Made by a program: the position numbers and the translations under genes. A DNA stretch of 47,500 nucleotides from the NCBI GenBank assembly GCA_009780985.1, contig WQYZ01000009.1, positions 1 through 47,500 of the forward strand, written 5' to 3'. The notes under the pieces were generated by a model. It was not told where the DNA came from and made no database searches. It was given only the letters and a program-made list of their open reading frames with translations. Position 1 is the stretch's first letter; every line of letters begins with the position of its first letter. This document shows positions 1-5,965 of the stretch, in pieces. The DNA comes from Oscillospiraceae bacterium. Lineage in GTDB: Bacteria > Bacillota > Clostridia > Oscillospirales > WRJC01.

Positions 1-33
1 TATTCAACCGAGCATATCTTTTTGCTTATATCT

Positions 34-70
34 ATACAAATTTACCCAAATTCATACAAATTTGCGCGAA
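34..70. repeat. Two tandem iteron-like 17-bp repeats, probable operator
   Basis: ATACAAATTT followed by a similar 7-base tail occurs at 34-50 and again at 54-70, a 20-bp period. The pair sits just downstream of the -10 box of a leftward consensus promoter, so a repressor bound here would block transcription. Two copies are too few for a replication origin. Confidence 0.45.
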
Positions 71-87
71 ATTTTATTCTCAATATA

Positions 88-116
88 ATTATATACAGGC
101 AGTATTAATTTGTCAA
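88..116 (-). promoter_or_regulatory. Leftward consensus sigma-A promoter
   Basis: On the minus strand TTGACA (116-111) and TATAAT (93-88) are separated by exactly 17 bases. It reads out of the window to the left, over the tandem repeats at 34-70. The gene it drives is outside the window. Confidence 0.7.
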
Positions 117-284
117 GAGTTGTAAATTGCTGGAAAAACACTTTTTTGCATAAATATAGACATAAAAATGATAACCTAACGCAAAATATAGGGAAAAGTG
201 TAAATCAATAATTTTGTCACTGCATAATTATTAATTGTAACTTTTTGCTTAAAGTCCAAGCTAAATTTTGGTATAAGAAAATAT

Positions 285-300
285 GCCCTATCGGGCGTTT
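285..300 (+). terminator. Short hairpin followed by T-run
   Basis: GCCC-TATC-GGGC followed by GTTTT, just upstream of the gene at 339. The stem is only four base pairs, so this is a weak terminator candidate. Confidence 0.3.
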
Positions 301-338
301 TATATAAAAACAAAGTAAGTAAAAAATGGAGGTAGTTT

Positions 339-1091
339 ATGGCAGATTCATCTAAAAATAAAACTAAAATTGATAAAGAACGTAAGAAAAGATTCTGGAG
401 AATAAGCAAGAACACAAATTTCGATTCCGACCATATAAAAAGTGAGATTCAATTAGCGTTTGGAGAAGTTACAACTGAAACATATTTACTGATGGAAACT
501 GCGATAAATATAAGCAAAATATGCGAAAAATATAATATAACACTTAAATGGATAGTTGACTGTGAGATTAACGCATTTTTTATTTTATTTTTTCAGTTGG
601 CATATTTACATAGATTATCTGTTTCATATGAAATATCTGATTTTGACAATATAGAACAAATACTTCTTTCGCAATCGTTATCATCTCTTAAAAAACCTAT
701 ATTTGTTGAAAAGGTTTATCAAAAAGAAATGATTATACGAGATAGACTTAAAATCTATGCGGAAATGCTACAAAATGAAAGTATAGACGTTGGAATATTT
801 TTTGCTTATGAAGATATGTCGGTTTACAAAAATTCGGATCCGGTGAGGATGACATTACTATTAGGCGACATTATAAGTAAAACATTACTATATGGAGTAT
901 ATGTTCCAAATAATTTTGTTCATCAAGAAGAACGGAATGAAATTTATTTGAAATCCGAACAAATTTATTTCTGCAAATTATTTTTAGATCTTTTTATGAC
1001 ATATTTAAACGAAATATATAAGAAGAGTTTTTGGAACGACAGTCGATTTGCGCAAGAGCAAGAAGTTGAAAAATTTACAGTGCCAACATAA
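339..1091 (+). CDS. Unknown 250-residue cytoplasmic protein
   Basis: I do not recognise this family. The start is supported by TGGAGG eight bases before the ATG. The first 20 residues are very basic and the rest is predicted helical, with a hydrophobic stretch around residues 75-90 (FFILFFQLAYL) that is too amphipathic to call a membrane anchor confidently. The terminal residues (QEQEVEKF) are charged. It lies in element 1 upstream of the TIR/membrane pair but is separated from it by a small convergent gene, so it is not clearly in the same operon. It is probably element cargo; no function can be given. Confidence 0.75.
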   Translation: MADSSKNKTKIDKERKKRFWRISKNTNFDSDHIKSEIQLAFGEVTTETYLLMETAINISKICEKYNITLKWIVDCEINAFFILFFQLAYLHRLSVSYEISDFDNIEQILLSQSLSSLKKPIFVEKVYQKEMIIRDRLKIYAEMLQNESIDVGIFFAYEDMSVYKNSDPVRMTLLLGDIISKTLLYGVYVPNNFVHQEERNEIYLKSEQIYFCKLFLDLFMTYLNEIYKKSFWNDSRFAQEQEVEKFTVPT

Positions 1092-1123
1092 CCCTTGACC
1101 GAAAAAGAGGGCTATATTATAAA

Positions 1124-1273
1124 TTACCAGTATTTTTGGGTTTTTTTCTTACCACATTTTACACACTCATATTTTACTTTTTTAAAACTTGCTGGTATAT
1201 CTAAATATCTTGTGATATAATTCTCTTTTATAACTTTAAATTCATGTTTACATTTTCTAAAAATACTAATCAT
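1124..1273 (-). CDS. Small zinc-ribbon-like protein (49 residues)
   Basis: This short reading frame begins with ATG at 1273 behind AAGGAT six bases upstream and ends with TAA at 1124. The peptide starts MISIFRKCKHEF and ends YECVKCGKKKTQKYW. The Cys-x-His pair near residues 8-10 and the CxxC at 37-40 could bind one zinc ion. It is basic and lacks a membrane segment. Such small CxH/CxxC proteins are common in phage-like and mobile regions of Clostridia, but no specific role is known to me. It lies antisense between the unknown gene and the TIR gene. Confidence 0.55.
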   Translation of the reverse strand: MISIFRKCKHEFKVIKENYITRYLDIPASFKKVKYECVKCGKKKTQKYW

Positions 1274-1332
1274 TTAATATCCTTTTTTATTATTAATATA
1301 AAATTTTATTAATGTATTGCAGGAGGTTCAAT

Positions 1333-1758
1333 ATGGCAAAGAAACCAGTTTTTGTATCATTTGATTACGAAAAAGATAGAAATTATTATTATACTATGAA
1401 AATGTGGGACGCTAATTCAAATTTTGAATTTGTTTTTAGCGATTATACTTCAAAAGAAATTCAAAGCGACAGTATTCCTGTTGTAAAAAGTTGTTTGACT
1501 AAAAAAATTAAAGAAGCTACATATACGCTTGTCATTATCGGTAAGGATGCTAATAAAAAACACAAGGACAGTGAAGCAATAGGTTATAGAAACTGGCAGA
1601 ACTTTGAAATAGCGAAAAGTAAAGAAAATGGGAAAAAATTAATTGGAGTAAAAATTGACAGGCTTTATGATTCGCCAGAAGAATTGTATAATTCAAGGGC
1701 TTCATGGGCGATGAGTTTTACGCAACAAGCAATTATAAAAGCTCTTAATGAGGCATGA
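1333..1758 (+). CDS. TIR-like protein, ThsB/MTH538 family
   Basis: A 141-residue single-domain protein matching the TIR-like domain of ThsB (formerly DUF1863). The N-terminal strand FVSFDYEKDRNYY is the typical opening of that family. A second core strand is YTLVIIGKDA, followed by the WQNFEIAKSKE helix, whose Glu fits the catalytic glutamate position of TIR NADases. I start at 1333 because AGGAGG lies just before it; an upstream ATG at 1312 lacks a ribosome site. In Thoeris, ThsB senses phage infection and makes an NAD-derived signal. The stop codon directly abuts the start of a four-helix membrane protein (TGA-ATG), so the two are translationally coupled. No ThsA with a SIR2 or Macro domain is present. 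NADase activity is inferred. Confidence 0.8.
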   Translation: MAKKPVFVSFDYEKDRNYYYTMKMWDANSNFEFVFSDYTSKEIQSDSIPVVKSCLTKKIKEATYTLVIIGKDANKKHKDSEAIGYRNWQNFEIAKSKENGKKLIGVKIDRLYDSPEELYNSRASWAMSFTQQAIIKALNEA

Positions 1759-2361
1759 ATGGATAGGTTGGAATTTTTAAATGATCATTATAAAGATTCG
1801 TTCGGCTTATTAAAAAGCGAGCAATCTAACAGAAACAGACTTTTTATATGTTTATGCATAATTGTTATTATCCACTTTTTTCTAATTATTAATACTGATA
1901 GCATTATGACTATTTTTATAAATTTATTAAAAGATACATATAATATAGATATAAGCAATCAAATTAACATTATACAAAATTTATTATGGTTTGTATTATT
2001 GTATTTTACAATGAGATATTATCAGTCAAATATTTATATAGAAAGGCAATACAAATATATTCATAAATTAGAAGAAGATATATCTAAACTTTCAGGAATA
2101 GAATTTTATAGAGAAAGTAAAAGTTATTTAACTTATTATCCATTAGTATTAGATTTTGTACATATATTATATACTTGGATTTTCCCATTATTATTTGAAG
2201 TAGTAATAATAGCAAGGATTATAATGGAATATTTGTCGTATTCTTATATAAAAGTATCTTTAATCATAGACTTTGCTATATTTTTATGTTGTTTTGTATT
2301 AACGGTTTTATATATAGTAGCTATACATCGAAAGACACCCATAAATCAAGAAAATGAGTAA
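1759..2361 (+). CDS. Four-helix membrane protein, candidate effector of the TIR gene
   Basis: A 200-residue protein with four hydrophobic segments at roughly residues 26-47, 72-92, 128-152 and 165-187. Between segments 2 and 3 is a short charged cytoplasmic stretch (about 93-125, HKLEEDISKL). It starts on the ATG immediately after the TIR stop codon with no ribosome site of its own, so expression depends on TIR translation. No Macro, SLOG, SAVED or other nucleotide-sensing domain is visible. By analogy with abortive-infection pairs it could be a pore-forming or membrane-disrupting effector activated by the TIR product. I do not recognise the family and the role is inferred from context. Confidence 0.7.
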   Translation: MDRLEFLNDHYKDSFGLLKSEQSNRNRLFICLCIIVIIHFFLIINTDSIMTIFINLLKDTYNIDISNQINIIQNLLWFVLLYFTMRYYQSNIYIERQYKYIHKLEEDISKLSGIEFYRESKSYLTYYPLVLDFVHILYTWIFPLLFEVVIIARIIMEYLSYSYIKVSLIIDFAIFLCCFVLTVLYIVAIHRKTPINQENE

Positions 2362-2467
2362 TTACTCGAATATATAAATTTTATTATACCATAATAATTA
2401 CTGGAATCAGTTGCATTTTTGTTAATTTTTTTAGTTTTTACTGAAAATACGAAATGTTGAATATCGT

Positions 2468-2498
2468 CTGCCAGTGCGATTACATAGCCGACTGGCAG
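2468..2498. repeat. Inverted repeat upstream of the first toxin-antitoxin module
   Basis: CTGCCAGT and ACTGGCAG, perfect 8-bp arms separated by 15 bases, lie in the 219-base gap between the membrane protein and the antitoxin. There is no T-run, so it is more likely a binding site or recombination relic than a terminator. Confidence 0.35.
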
Positions 2499-2528
2499 CG
2501 CTGGAGGTATTGAGGCAAAACTTCCCGT

Positions 2529-2557
2529 TTGCATAAACACAGAAAAGAGCGTATAAT
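2529..2557 (+). promoter_or_regulatory. Promoter of the MazEF-like module
   Basis: TTGCAT and TATAAT are separated by 17 bases. The -10 is embedded in GCGTATAATATACAT, which recurs exactly in the leader of the second toxin-antitoxin module. The ribosome site GAAAGGTCGTGATAA before the ATG is also shared. Confidence 0.65.
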
Positions 2558-2580
2558 ATACATAGAAAGGTCGTGATAAC

Positions 2581-2778
2581 ATGAATATACAACAGCCAAA
2601 TAGACAGACAATTCAAACAAAAAATACTAAGACAGTCAAAAATGAAAAACAATATAAAACGATAACCGAACTATTGGAAGAATATTATCAGAAGCCTATA
2701 ACCGAGATTTTGGATAATGCCGAAACCATATCCGAAGAATATGACTTCGGTAAACCTGCCGGGAGGGAATACTGGTGA
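2581..2778 (+). CDS. Antitoxin of MazF-type module
   Basis: A 65-residue acidic protein directly upstream of a MazF toxin and overlapping it by four bases (GTGA), the classic antitoxin position. The C-terminal half (ITELLEEYYQKPITEILDNAETISEEYDFGKPAGREYW) has the helix plus extended tail by which MazF antitoxins wrap the toxin; the N-terminal 20 residues are polar and low in complexity. No MazE-type AbrB fold is obvious, so DNA binding is uncertain. AAAGG lies 11 bases before the ATG. It should neutralise the ribonuclease and may autoregulate the promoter at 2529-2557. Confidence 0.75.
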   Translation: MNIQQPNRQTIQTKNTKTVKNEKQYKTITELLEEYYQKPITEILDNAETISEEYDFGKPAGREYW

Positions 2779-3116
2779 GCTATGTTCCAAAGAAAGGCGA
2801 TATAATATCTATGGAGTTTGACCCGCAAGCCGGACATGAACAAAAAGGTCGCCGTCCGGCGTTGGTTATAAGCAACGGCACATTTAACAAATTCACAAAA
2901 TTCGCTATGGTATGCCCTATATCAAATTCAGACAAAGGTTATGTTTTCCATGTAAAATTGGATGATAAGACGAAAACCAAAGGCGTTGTTTTATGCGACC
3001 AAGCGCGAATATTGGATATAACGGCAAGGAAAGCCCAATTTGTCGAGACGATTTCCGGTGAAATATTGGACAAAATAACTAATATGGTAATAAGCTTTAT
3101 TGCCGACGATAAATAA
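2775..3116 (+). CDS. mazF: MazF/PemK-family endoribonuclease toxin
   Basis: A 113-residue toxin starting with GTG inside the last codons of the antitoxin. Family marks are PKKGDIISMEFDPQAGHEQKGRRPALVISN at the N terminus (Arg of RRPALV, Asp and Gln of the substrate loop), CPISNS near residue 50 and the VVLCDQARILD strand near 75, where Ser/Thr and Arg contribute to RNA cleavage. Length matches typical MazF. It cuts single-stranded mRNA at short motifs when free of antitoxin. It sits in element 1 and probably stabilises the element or acts in phage defence. Confidence 0.9.
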   Translation: MSYVPKKGDIISMEFDPQAGHEQKGRRPALVISNGTFNKFTKFAMVCPISNSDKGYVFHVKLDDKTKTKGVVLCDQARILDITARKAQFVETISGEILDKITNMVISFIADDK

Positions 3117-3129
3117 TCCAAAATCCCGT

Positions 3130-3157
3130 TTGCTGAAAGCGTTCAGCAGCGTATAAT
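3130..3157 (+). promoter_or_regulatory. Promoter with internal palindromic operator, second toxin-antitoxin module
   Basis: TTGCTG (3130-3135) and TATAAT (3152-3157) are 16 bases apart. The spacer carries GCTGAA-AGCG-TTCAGC, a perfect palindrome well placed for autorepression by the ribbon-helix-helix antitoxin. The -10 region matches that of the first module. Confidence 0.6.
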
Positions 3158-3163
3158 ATACAT

Positions 3164-3222
3164 AAAGAACTTTTTGAAAAATCAAGAAACTTTGTTTCTT
3201 AGATTTTTCTAATAAGTTCTTT
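3164..3222. repeat. 59-bp palindromic element, copy 1 (in a 5' leader)
   Basis: A near-perfect hairpin with outer arms AAAGAACTT/AAGTTCTTT, inner arms GAAAAATC/GATTTTTC, and centre AAACTTTGTTT. It interrupts the leader between the -10 box and the ribosome site; the first toxin-antitoxin leader is otherwise similar but lacks it. The same 59-bp architecture with the same centre lies at 29096-29154 inside prs. It should form a strong RNA hairpin in the antitoxin mRNA. Confidence 0.8.
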
Positions 3223-3241
3223 CAAGAAAGGTCGTGATAAT

Positions 3242-3562
3242 ATGACAACTACAATCCAAACGGTATCGCTTGATAACAATTTATTAAAAGATGTGGAAAA
3301 TTTTAAATCCGCAGGACATTACCAGACAAGTTCGCAGGCTATCGAAGAATTAGTCCGCAGGGCTATAAAAACATTAAAAGAAGAAGCAGACGATGAATAT
3401 CTGCTTGCGCTTGCCATTGAAAGAGAAAAAAACGACAACGGTGTAAGATATTCCTTTGAGGAAATTTTAGCTGAGGATGGTTTAACGATTGAAGATATTG
3501 ACCGTATGCTTAAAGAGGAGGACGTTGAACTTGAATACGAACTACCAAATAGAATGGTCTGA
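3242..3562 (+). CDS. Antitoxin, ribbon-helix-helix type (RelB/ParD-like)
   Basis: A 106-residue protein. Residues 1-45 (TTTIQTVSLDNNLLKDVENF ... SSQAIEELVRRAIKTL) fit a ParD-like ribbon-helix-helix DNA-binding domain. The acidic C-terminal half (EDGLTIEDIDRMLKEEDVELEYEL) would bind and block the toxin. AAAGG precedes the ATG. Its 3' end overlaps the toxin start by about 32 bases. It likely represses its own promoter through the palindrome at 3132-3147. Confidence 0.8.
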   Translation: MTTTIQTVSLDNNLLKDVENFKSAGHYQTSSQAIEELVRRAIKTLKEEADDEYLLALAIEREKNDNGVRYSFEEILAEDGLTIEDIDRMLKEEDVELEYELPNRMV

Positions 3563-3854
3563 TGAGGCTAAAAAAGACAGGAACGAGTTTAACGCATACC
3601 AAAGAACTCAAATTAACAAAGCTGTTCACAAAGTTTCTCAAAATCCTCTGCCTCAGAACGAGGGCGGTTACGGCAAGCCTTTGGGAAACAAGTTTGGCAA
3701 TAATCTGACTGGTCTGTGCAAAATTGTGTTAATGAAGTTAGGCATTCGCGTTGTATACAAATTAATCCGAACAGACGAAATTATGAGGATTATTGTAGTC
3801 GCCGCCCGTGCAGATGAAGAAGTATATAATATCGCGGCGGCACGAAATACATAA
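3531..3854 (+). CDS. RelE/ParE-superfamily toxin
   Basis: A 107-residue basic protein beginning NTNYQIEWSDEAKKDRNEF, the characteristic first strand and helix of the RelE/ParE fold. The LGIRVVYKLIRTDEIMRIIVVAARADEEVYNIAAAR segment forms the core strands and C-terminal end. I place the start at TTG 3531 because AGGAGG at 3516-3521 lies nine bases upstream; an ATG is absent. Overlap with the antitoxin frame indicates translational coupling. Members either cleave ribosome-bound mRNA or poison gyrase; the sequence does not tell me which. Confidence 0.75.
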   Translation: MNTNYQIEWSDEAKKDRNEFNAYQRTQINKAVHKVSQNPLPQNEGGYGKPLGNKFGNNLTGLCKIVLMKLGIRVVYKLIRTDEIMRIIVVAARADEEVYNIAAARNT

Positions 3855-3860
3855 CAAAAA

Positions 3861-3878
3861 ATCCCGTTAAGGCGGGAT
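3861..3878 (-). terminator. Hairpin between toxin gene and recombinase
   Basis: ATCCCG-TTAAGG-CGGGAT. On the minus strand it is followed by six Ts; on the plus strand the following tract (AAAATTG) is poor. It may still limit read-through from the toxin module into the recombinase. Confidence 0.4.
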
Positions 3879-3901
3879 AAAATTGTATAAAGGATAAAAA
3901 A

Positions 3902-5419
3902 ATGCCCTATTCTATTTATTTACGTAAGAGCCGCTCTGACAGTGAGAACGAAACGCAGGAAATAACGCTCGCCCGCCATGAAAAAACATTGCTTGAATTA
4001 GCTCGGAAACAAAACCTTAATATCGTGCAGATTTATAGAGAAGTCGCGTCCGGAGACAGTATAGAAGCGCGCCCGGAAATGCAGAAGTTATTACACGCCG
4101 TCGAACAAAGAATGTATGACGGCGTTTTAGTTATGGACTTAGACAGGCTCGCCCGCGGAGACAGTGTAGACCAGGGTGTTATAGCCCGTTCTTTTAAATA
4201 TAGTGATACCAAGATTATAACTCCGGCAAAAATATATAAGCCCGATGACGAATCAGATGAAGTATTCTTTGAGTTTGGATTATTTTTAGCCCGGCAGGAA
4301 TATAAGACAATAACGCGCCGAATGCAAAGAGGACGCCAAATTTCTATACAAGAAGGTAAGTTTATCGGCAGCATTCCGCCATATGGTTATAACAAAGTTA
4401 AATTGTCAAATCAAAAAGGTTACAGCCTCAAAATAAATGCCAACGAAGCTGAAAATGTCAGGCTTATTTTTGACCTGTATGCAAATGAGAAAACAGGAAC
4501 CACCCTCATAGCAAAAAAGTTAAATGAATTAGACAGTCAAAAAATATGGTTATCAACTACCGTCAGAGAGATATTAAATAATCCGGTTTATATCGGAAAT
4601 ATAAGAATTAATTCTAAACCTATGAAAAAAGTTACGGAAAACGGTAAAATAAAAACGTCGAGAACTAAAAACAAAAACTGCGTTGTAGTAAAAGGATTGC
4701 ACGAACCTATAATCAGCTCTGAATTATGGGAAAAGGCTCAAAAAAATATAATGGGGCATAAACCCGTTAAAGTCAAAAGCGGATATGAAACAAAGAACCC
4801 TCTGGCGGGACTTGTTTACTGCGGTAAATGCGGCAAAAGCATGATACGTCACGTATATAGAGCAGACGAAGAACAGATAATATGCTCGACTATAAATTGT
4901 AACAATGCTGCATGCAAACTTGACGTATTGGAACGGCAAATAATAAAAGCATTGGAAATATGGACTGAAAATTATAAGTTAAAGTTTCCGGAAATATCCC
5001 GAACGAAGTTCGGGCAAGAAACCGAAACGAATGCCAAAACATTAAACCGGATAAAATCTGGACTTAAAGAACTTGAAAAGCAGTCTGAAAATATACATGA
5101 TTTATTGGAACGCGGAGTTTACGATGTGCAGACATTTTTAGACAGGCAAAAAGTAATAGCCGAAAAGACGGAAACTTTAAAAAAAGAACAAAAGGAGTGT
5201 GAGAAATCAATAAATTTACAGAAAGAAAAGTCTTCAAATAAAAATAATCTGCTTCCGAAAATCCATAAAGTCATGGATATATACCCGAAATTACAAACTC
5301 CGAAACAAAAGAACGAACTTTTAAAAGAAGTTATTGAAAAAGTGGTATATACTCGTGAAAAAGGCGGGCGTTGGATTAATCCAGAGGATTTTGAAATCGA
5401 ACTTTACCCTAAAATATAG
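3902..5419 (+). CDS. Large serine recombinase, integrase of element 1
   Basis: A 505-residue serine integrase. The resolvase catalytic domain opens YSIYLRKSRSD with nucleophile Ser10, and continues with VMDLDRLARGDSVDQG near residue 80, whose arginines activate the serine. The recombinase domain follows (GSIPPYGYNKV from about 160), then a zinc ribbon (CGKCGKSM near 307, with later cysteines) and a long coiled coil at roughly 375-460. Domain content is complete. AAGGAT precedes the ATG. The gene ends 22 bases before the dpaB fragment, as expected for an integrase beside its attachment site. It should catalyse integration, and with a directionality factor excision, of element 1. Confidence 0.93.
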   Translation: MPYSIYLRKSRSDSENETQEITLARHEKTLLELARKQNLNIVQIYREVASGDSIEARPEMQKLLHAVEQRMYDGVLVMDLDRLARGDSVDQGVIARSFKYSDTKIITPAKIYKPDDESDEVFFEFGLFLARQEYKTITRRMQRGRQISIQEGKFIGSIPPYGYNKVKLSNQKGYSLKINANEAENVRLIFDLYANEKTGTTLIAKKLNELDSQKIWLSTTVREILNNPVYIGNIRINSKPMKKVTENGKIKTSRTKNKNCVVVKGLHEPIISSELWEKAQKNIMGHKPVKVKSGYETKNPLAGLVYCGKCGKSMIRHVYRADEEQIICSTINCNNAACKLDVLERQIIKALEIWTENYKLKFPEISRTKFGQETETNAKTLNRIKSGLKELEKQSENIHDLLERGVYDVQTFLDRQKVIAEKTETLKKEQKECEKSINLQKEKSSNKNNLLPKIHKVMDIYPKLQTPKQKNELLKEVIEKVVYTREKGGRWINPEDFEIELYPKI

Positions 5420-5440
5420 AGAATTTGCAGTAATCATAAG

Positions 5441-5524
5441 ATAACAGATACATCTGTAACAATGGCTGCTAAGGCGCATATGCGTAATCAGAAACCGCTC
5501 ATTATCGGGCTTTGTACGAATGAT
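5441..5524 (+). pseudogene. dpaB: dpaB (spoVFB) middle fragment, interrupted gene segment
   Basis: In the frame after the recombinase stop, the translation ITDTSVTMAAKAHMRN followed by QKPLIIGLCTND matches the conserved region of dipicolinate synthase subunit B around residues 115-145 (family form ITDTPVLMAAKAHLRN...STND). No start codon or upstream DpaB sequence is present; similarity begins abruptly at 5441 and ends at 5524. The 3' remainder is at 21419-21608 and joins in frame at the AA of the Asn codon (5519-5520). DpaB with DpaA makes the dipicolinic acid of the spore core. In this configuration the gene cannot give a whole protein. Confidence 0.85.
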
Positions 5525-5545
5525 ACTGATATAATAGGAACAAAT
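5519..5545. other. Left attachment site of element 2 (core AA plus one attP arm)
   Basis: AA at 5519-5520 lies at the point where DpaB similarity switches to the element. The 25-bp arm at 5521-5545, reverse complemented, matches the arm at 21392-21416 in 18 of 25 positions, including ATTTGT and CCTAT. Together with the core this rebuilds a 52-bp symmetrical site typical of serine-integrase attP. Confidence 0.75.
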
Positions 5546-5568
5546 CAAATAAAAATTAAGTGACAGCG

Positions 5569-5607
5569 GCTCCCGCACAAAAGGAAAAAGTGCGGGAGCT
5601 TTAATTT
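5569..5607 (+). terminator. Strong rho-independent terminator
   Basis: Perfect 10-bp stem GCTCCCGCAC/GTGCGGGAGC with an 11-base A-rich loop, followed by TTTAATTT. It isolates the dpaB fragment and upstream recombinase from the next recombinase operon. Confidence 0.85.
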
Positions 5608-5695
5608 ATCGGTTAATAATTTAAGTTTAAGAATAAATTAAAAATGAGTTTATAAGCTGAAATTTGGATATAAAAATATCAGGGAATACGATAGA

Positions 5696-5718
5696 ACATA
5701 TTTTTATAATTCAGCATA
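5696..5718 (+). promoter_or_regulatory. Possible sigma-K-like (mother-cell) promoter
   Basis: AC (in aACa) is followed 17 bases later by CATA in the context gCATAcaaTt, which fits the sigma-K pattern AC-N17-CATAnnnT and also contains the sigma-E -10 CATACAAT. It lies about 50 bases upstream of the recombinase operon and no good sigma-A promoter is evident there. The region is AT-rich, so chance is a real possibility. Confidence 0.35.
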
Positions 5719-5767
5719 CAATTTTATTAATATTTATTAATAAAATTTAAAGGGGGCGTCTTATATT

Positions 5768-5965
5768 TTGGATAATTATATTATTATAAACGAAACTGAA
5801 CACGACGGATTTAAGGTTATATCGTATATAGAAAACTTGTCTGCGGAAGAACGTATGAAAAGAGACAATCAATTATCGCGGACTGCAATAAAATTATTAT
5901 ATGAAAAGTCTGGTAAACAATCAATTTTGCAGTCAATACAAAAGACGGGCGGCGGGGAATATTGA
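5768..5965 (+). CDS. Small protein upstream of and coupled to a serine recombinase
   Basis: A 65-residue protein starting with TTG behind AAAGGGGG and overlapping the recombinase start (TTGA). It has an acidic N-terminal part and a basic helix (SRTAIKLLYEKSGKQSILQSIQ). Small genes in this position commonly accompany clostridial serine recombinases, and the module at 18854 has the same layout with a DUF6870 protein, although the two small proteins are not clearly alike. It might be a recombination accessory or directionality factor; this is inferred only from position. Confidence 0.6.
   Translation: MDNYIIINETEHDGFKVISYIENLSAEERMKRDNQLSRTAIKLLYEKSGKQSILQSIQKTGGGEY

Larger units (their letters stand above)
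1..5440. mobile_element. Element 1, right part: integrative element inserted in dpaB
   Basis: The left end is outside the window. The right end lies next to the middle fragment of dpaB that begins at about 5441, just 22 bases after the stop of a 505-residue large serine recombinase, the usual place for an integrase gene. Cargo is an unknown protein, a small zinc-ribbon-like protein, a TIR/membrane-protein pair and two toxin-antitoxin modules. The exact crossover cannot be fixed because the partner end is not visible. The boundary is inferred from where DpaB similarity starts (Ile-Thr-Asp-Thr). Confidence 0.7.

Noticed and set aside
34-70. CRISPR or replication origin
   Set aside because: Only two short repeats with a 3-base gap; no spacers, cas genes or replication protein in view.
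2346-2652. Minus-strand reading frames between the membrane protein and first antitoxin
   Set aside because: No ribosome sites, they overlap the toxin-antitoxin promoter and coding region, and two overlapping frames cannot both be real.
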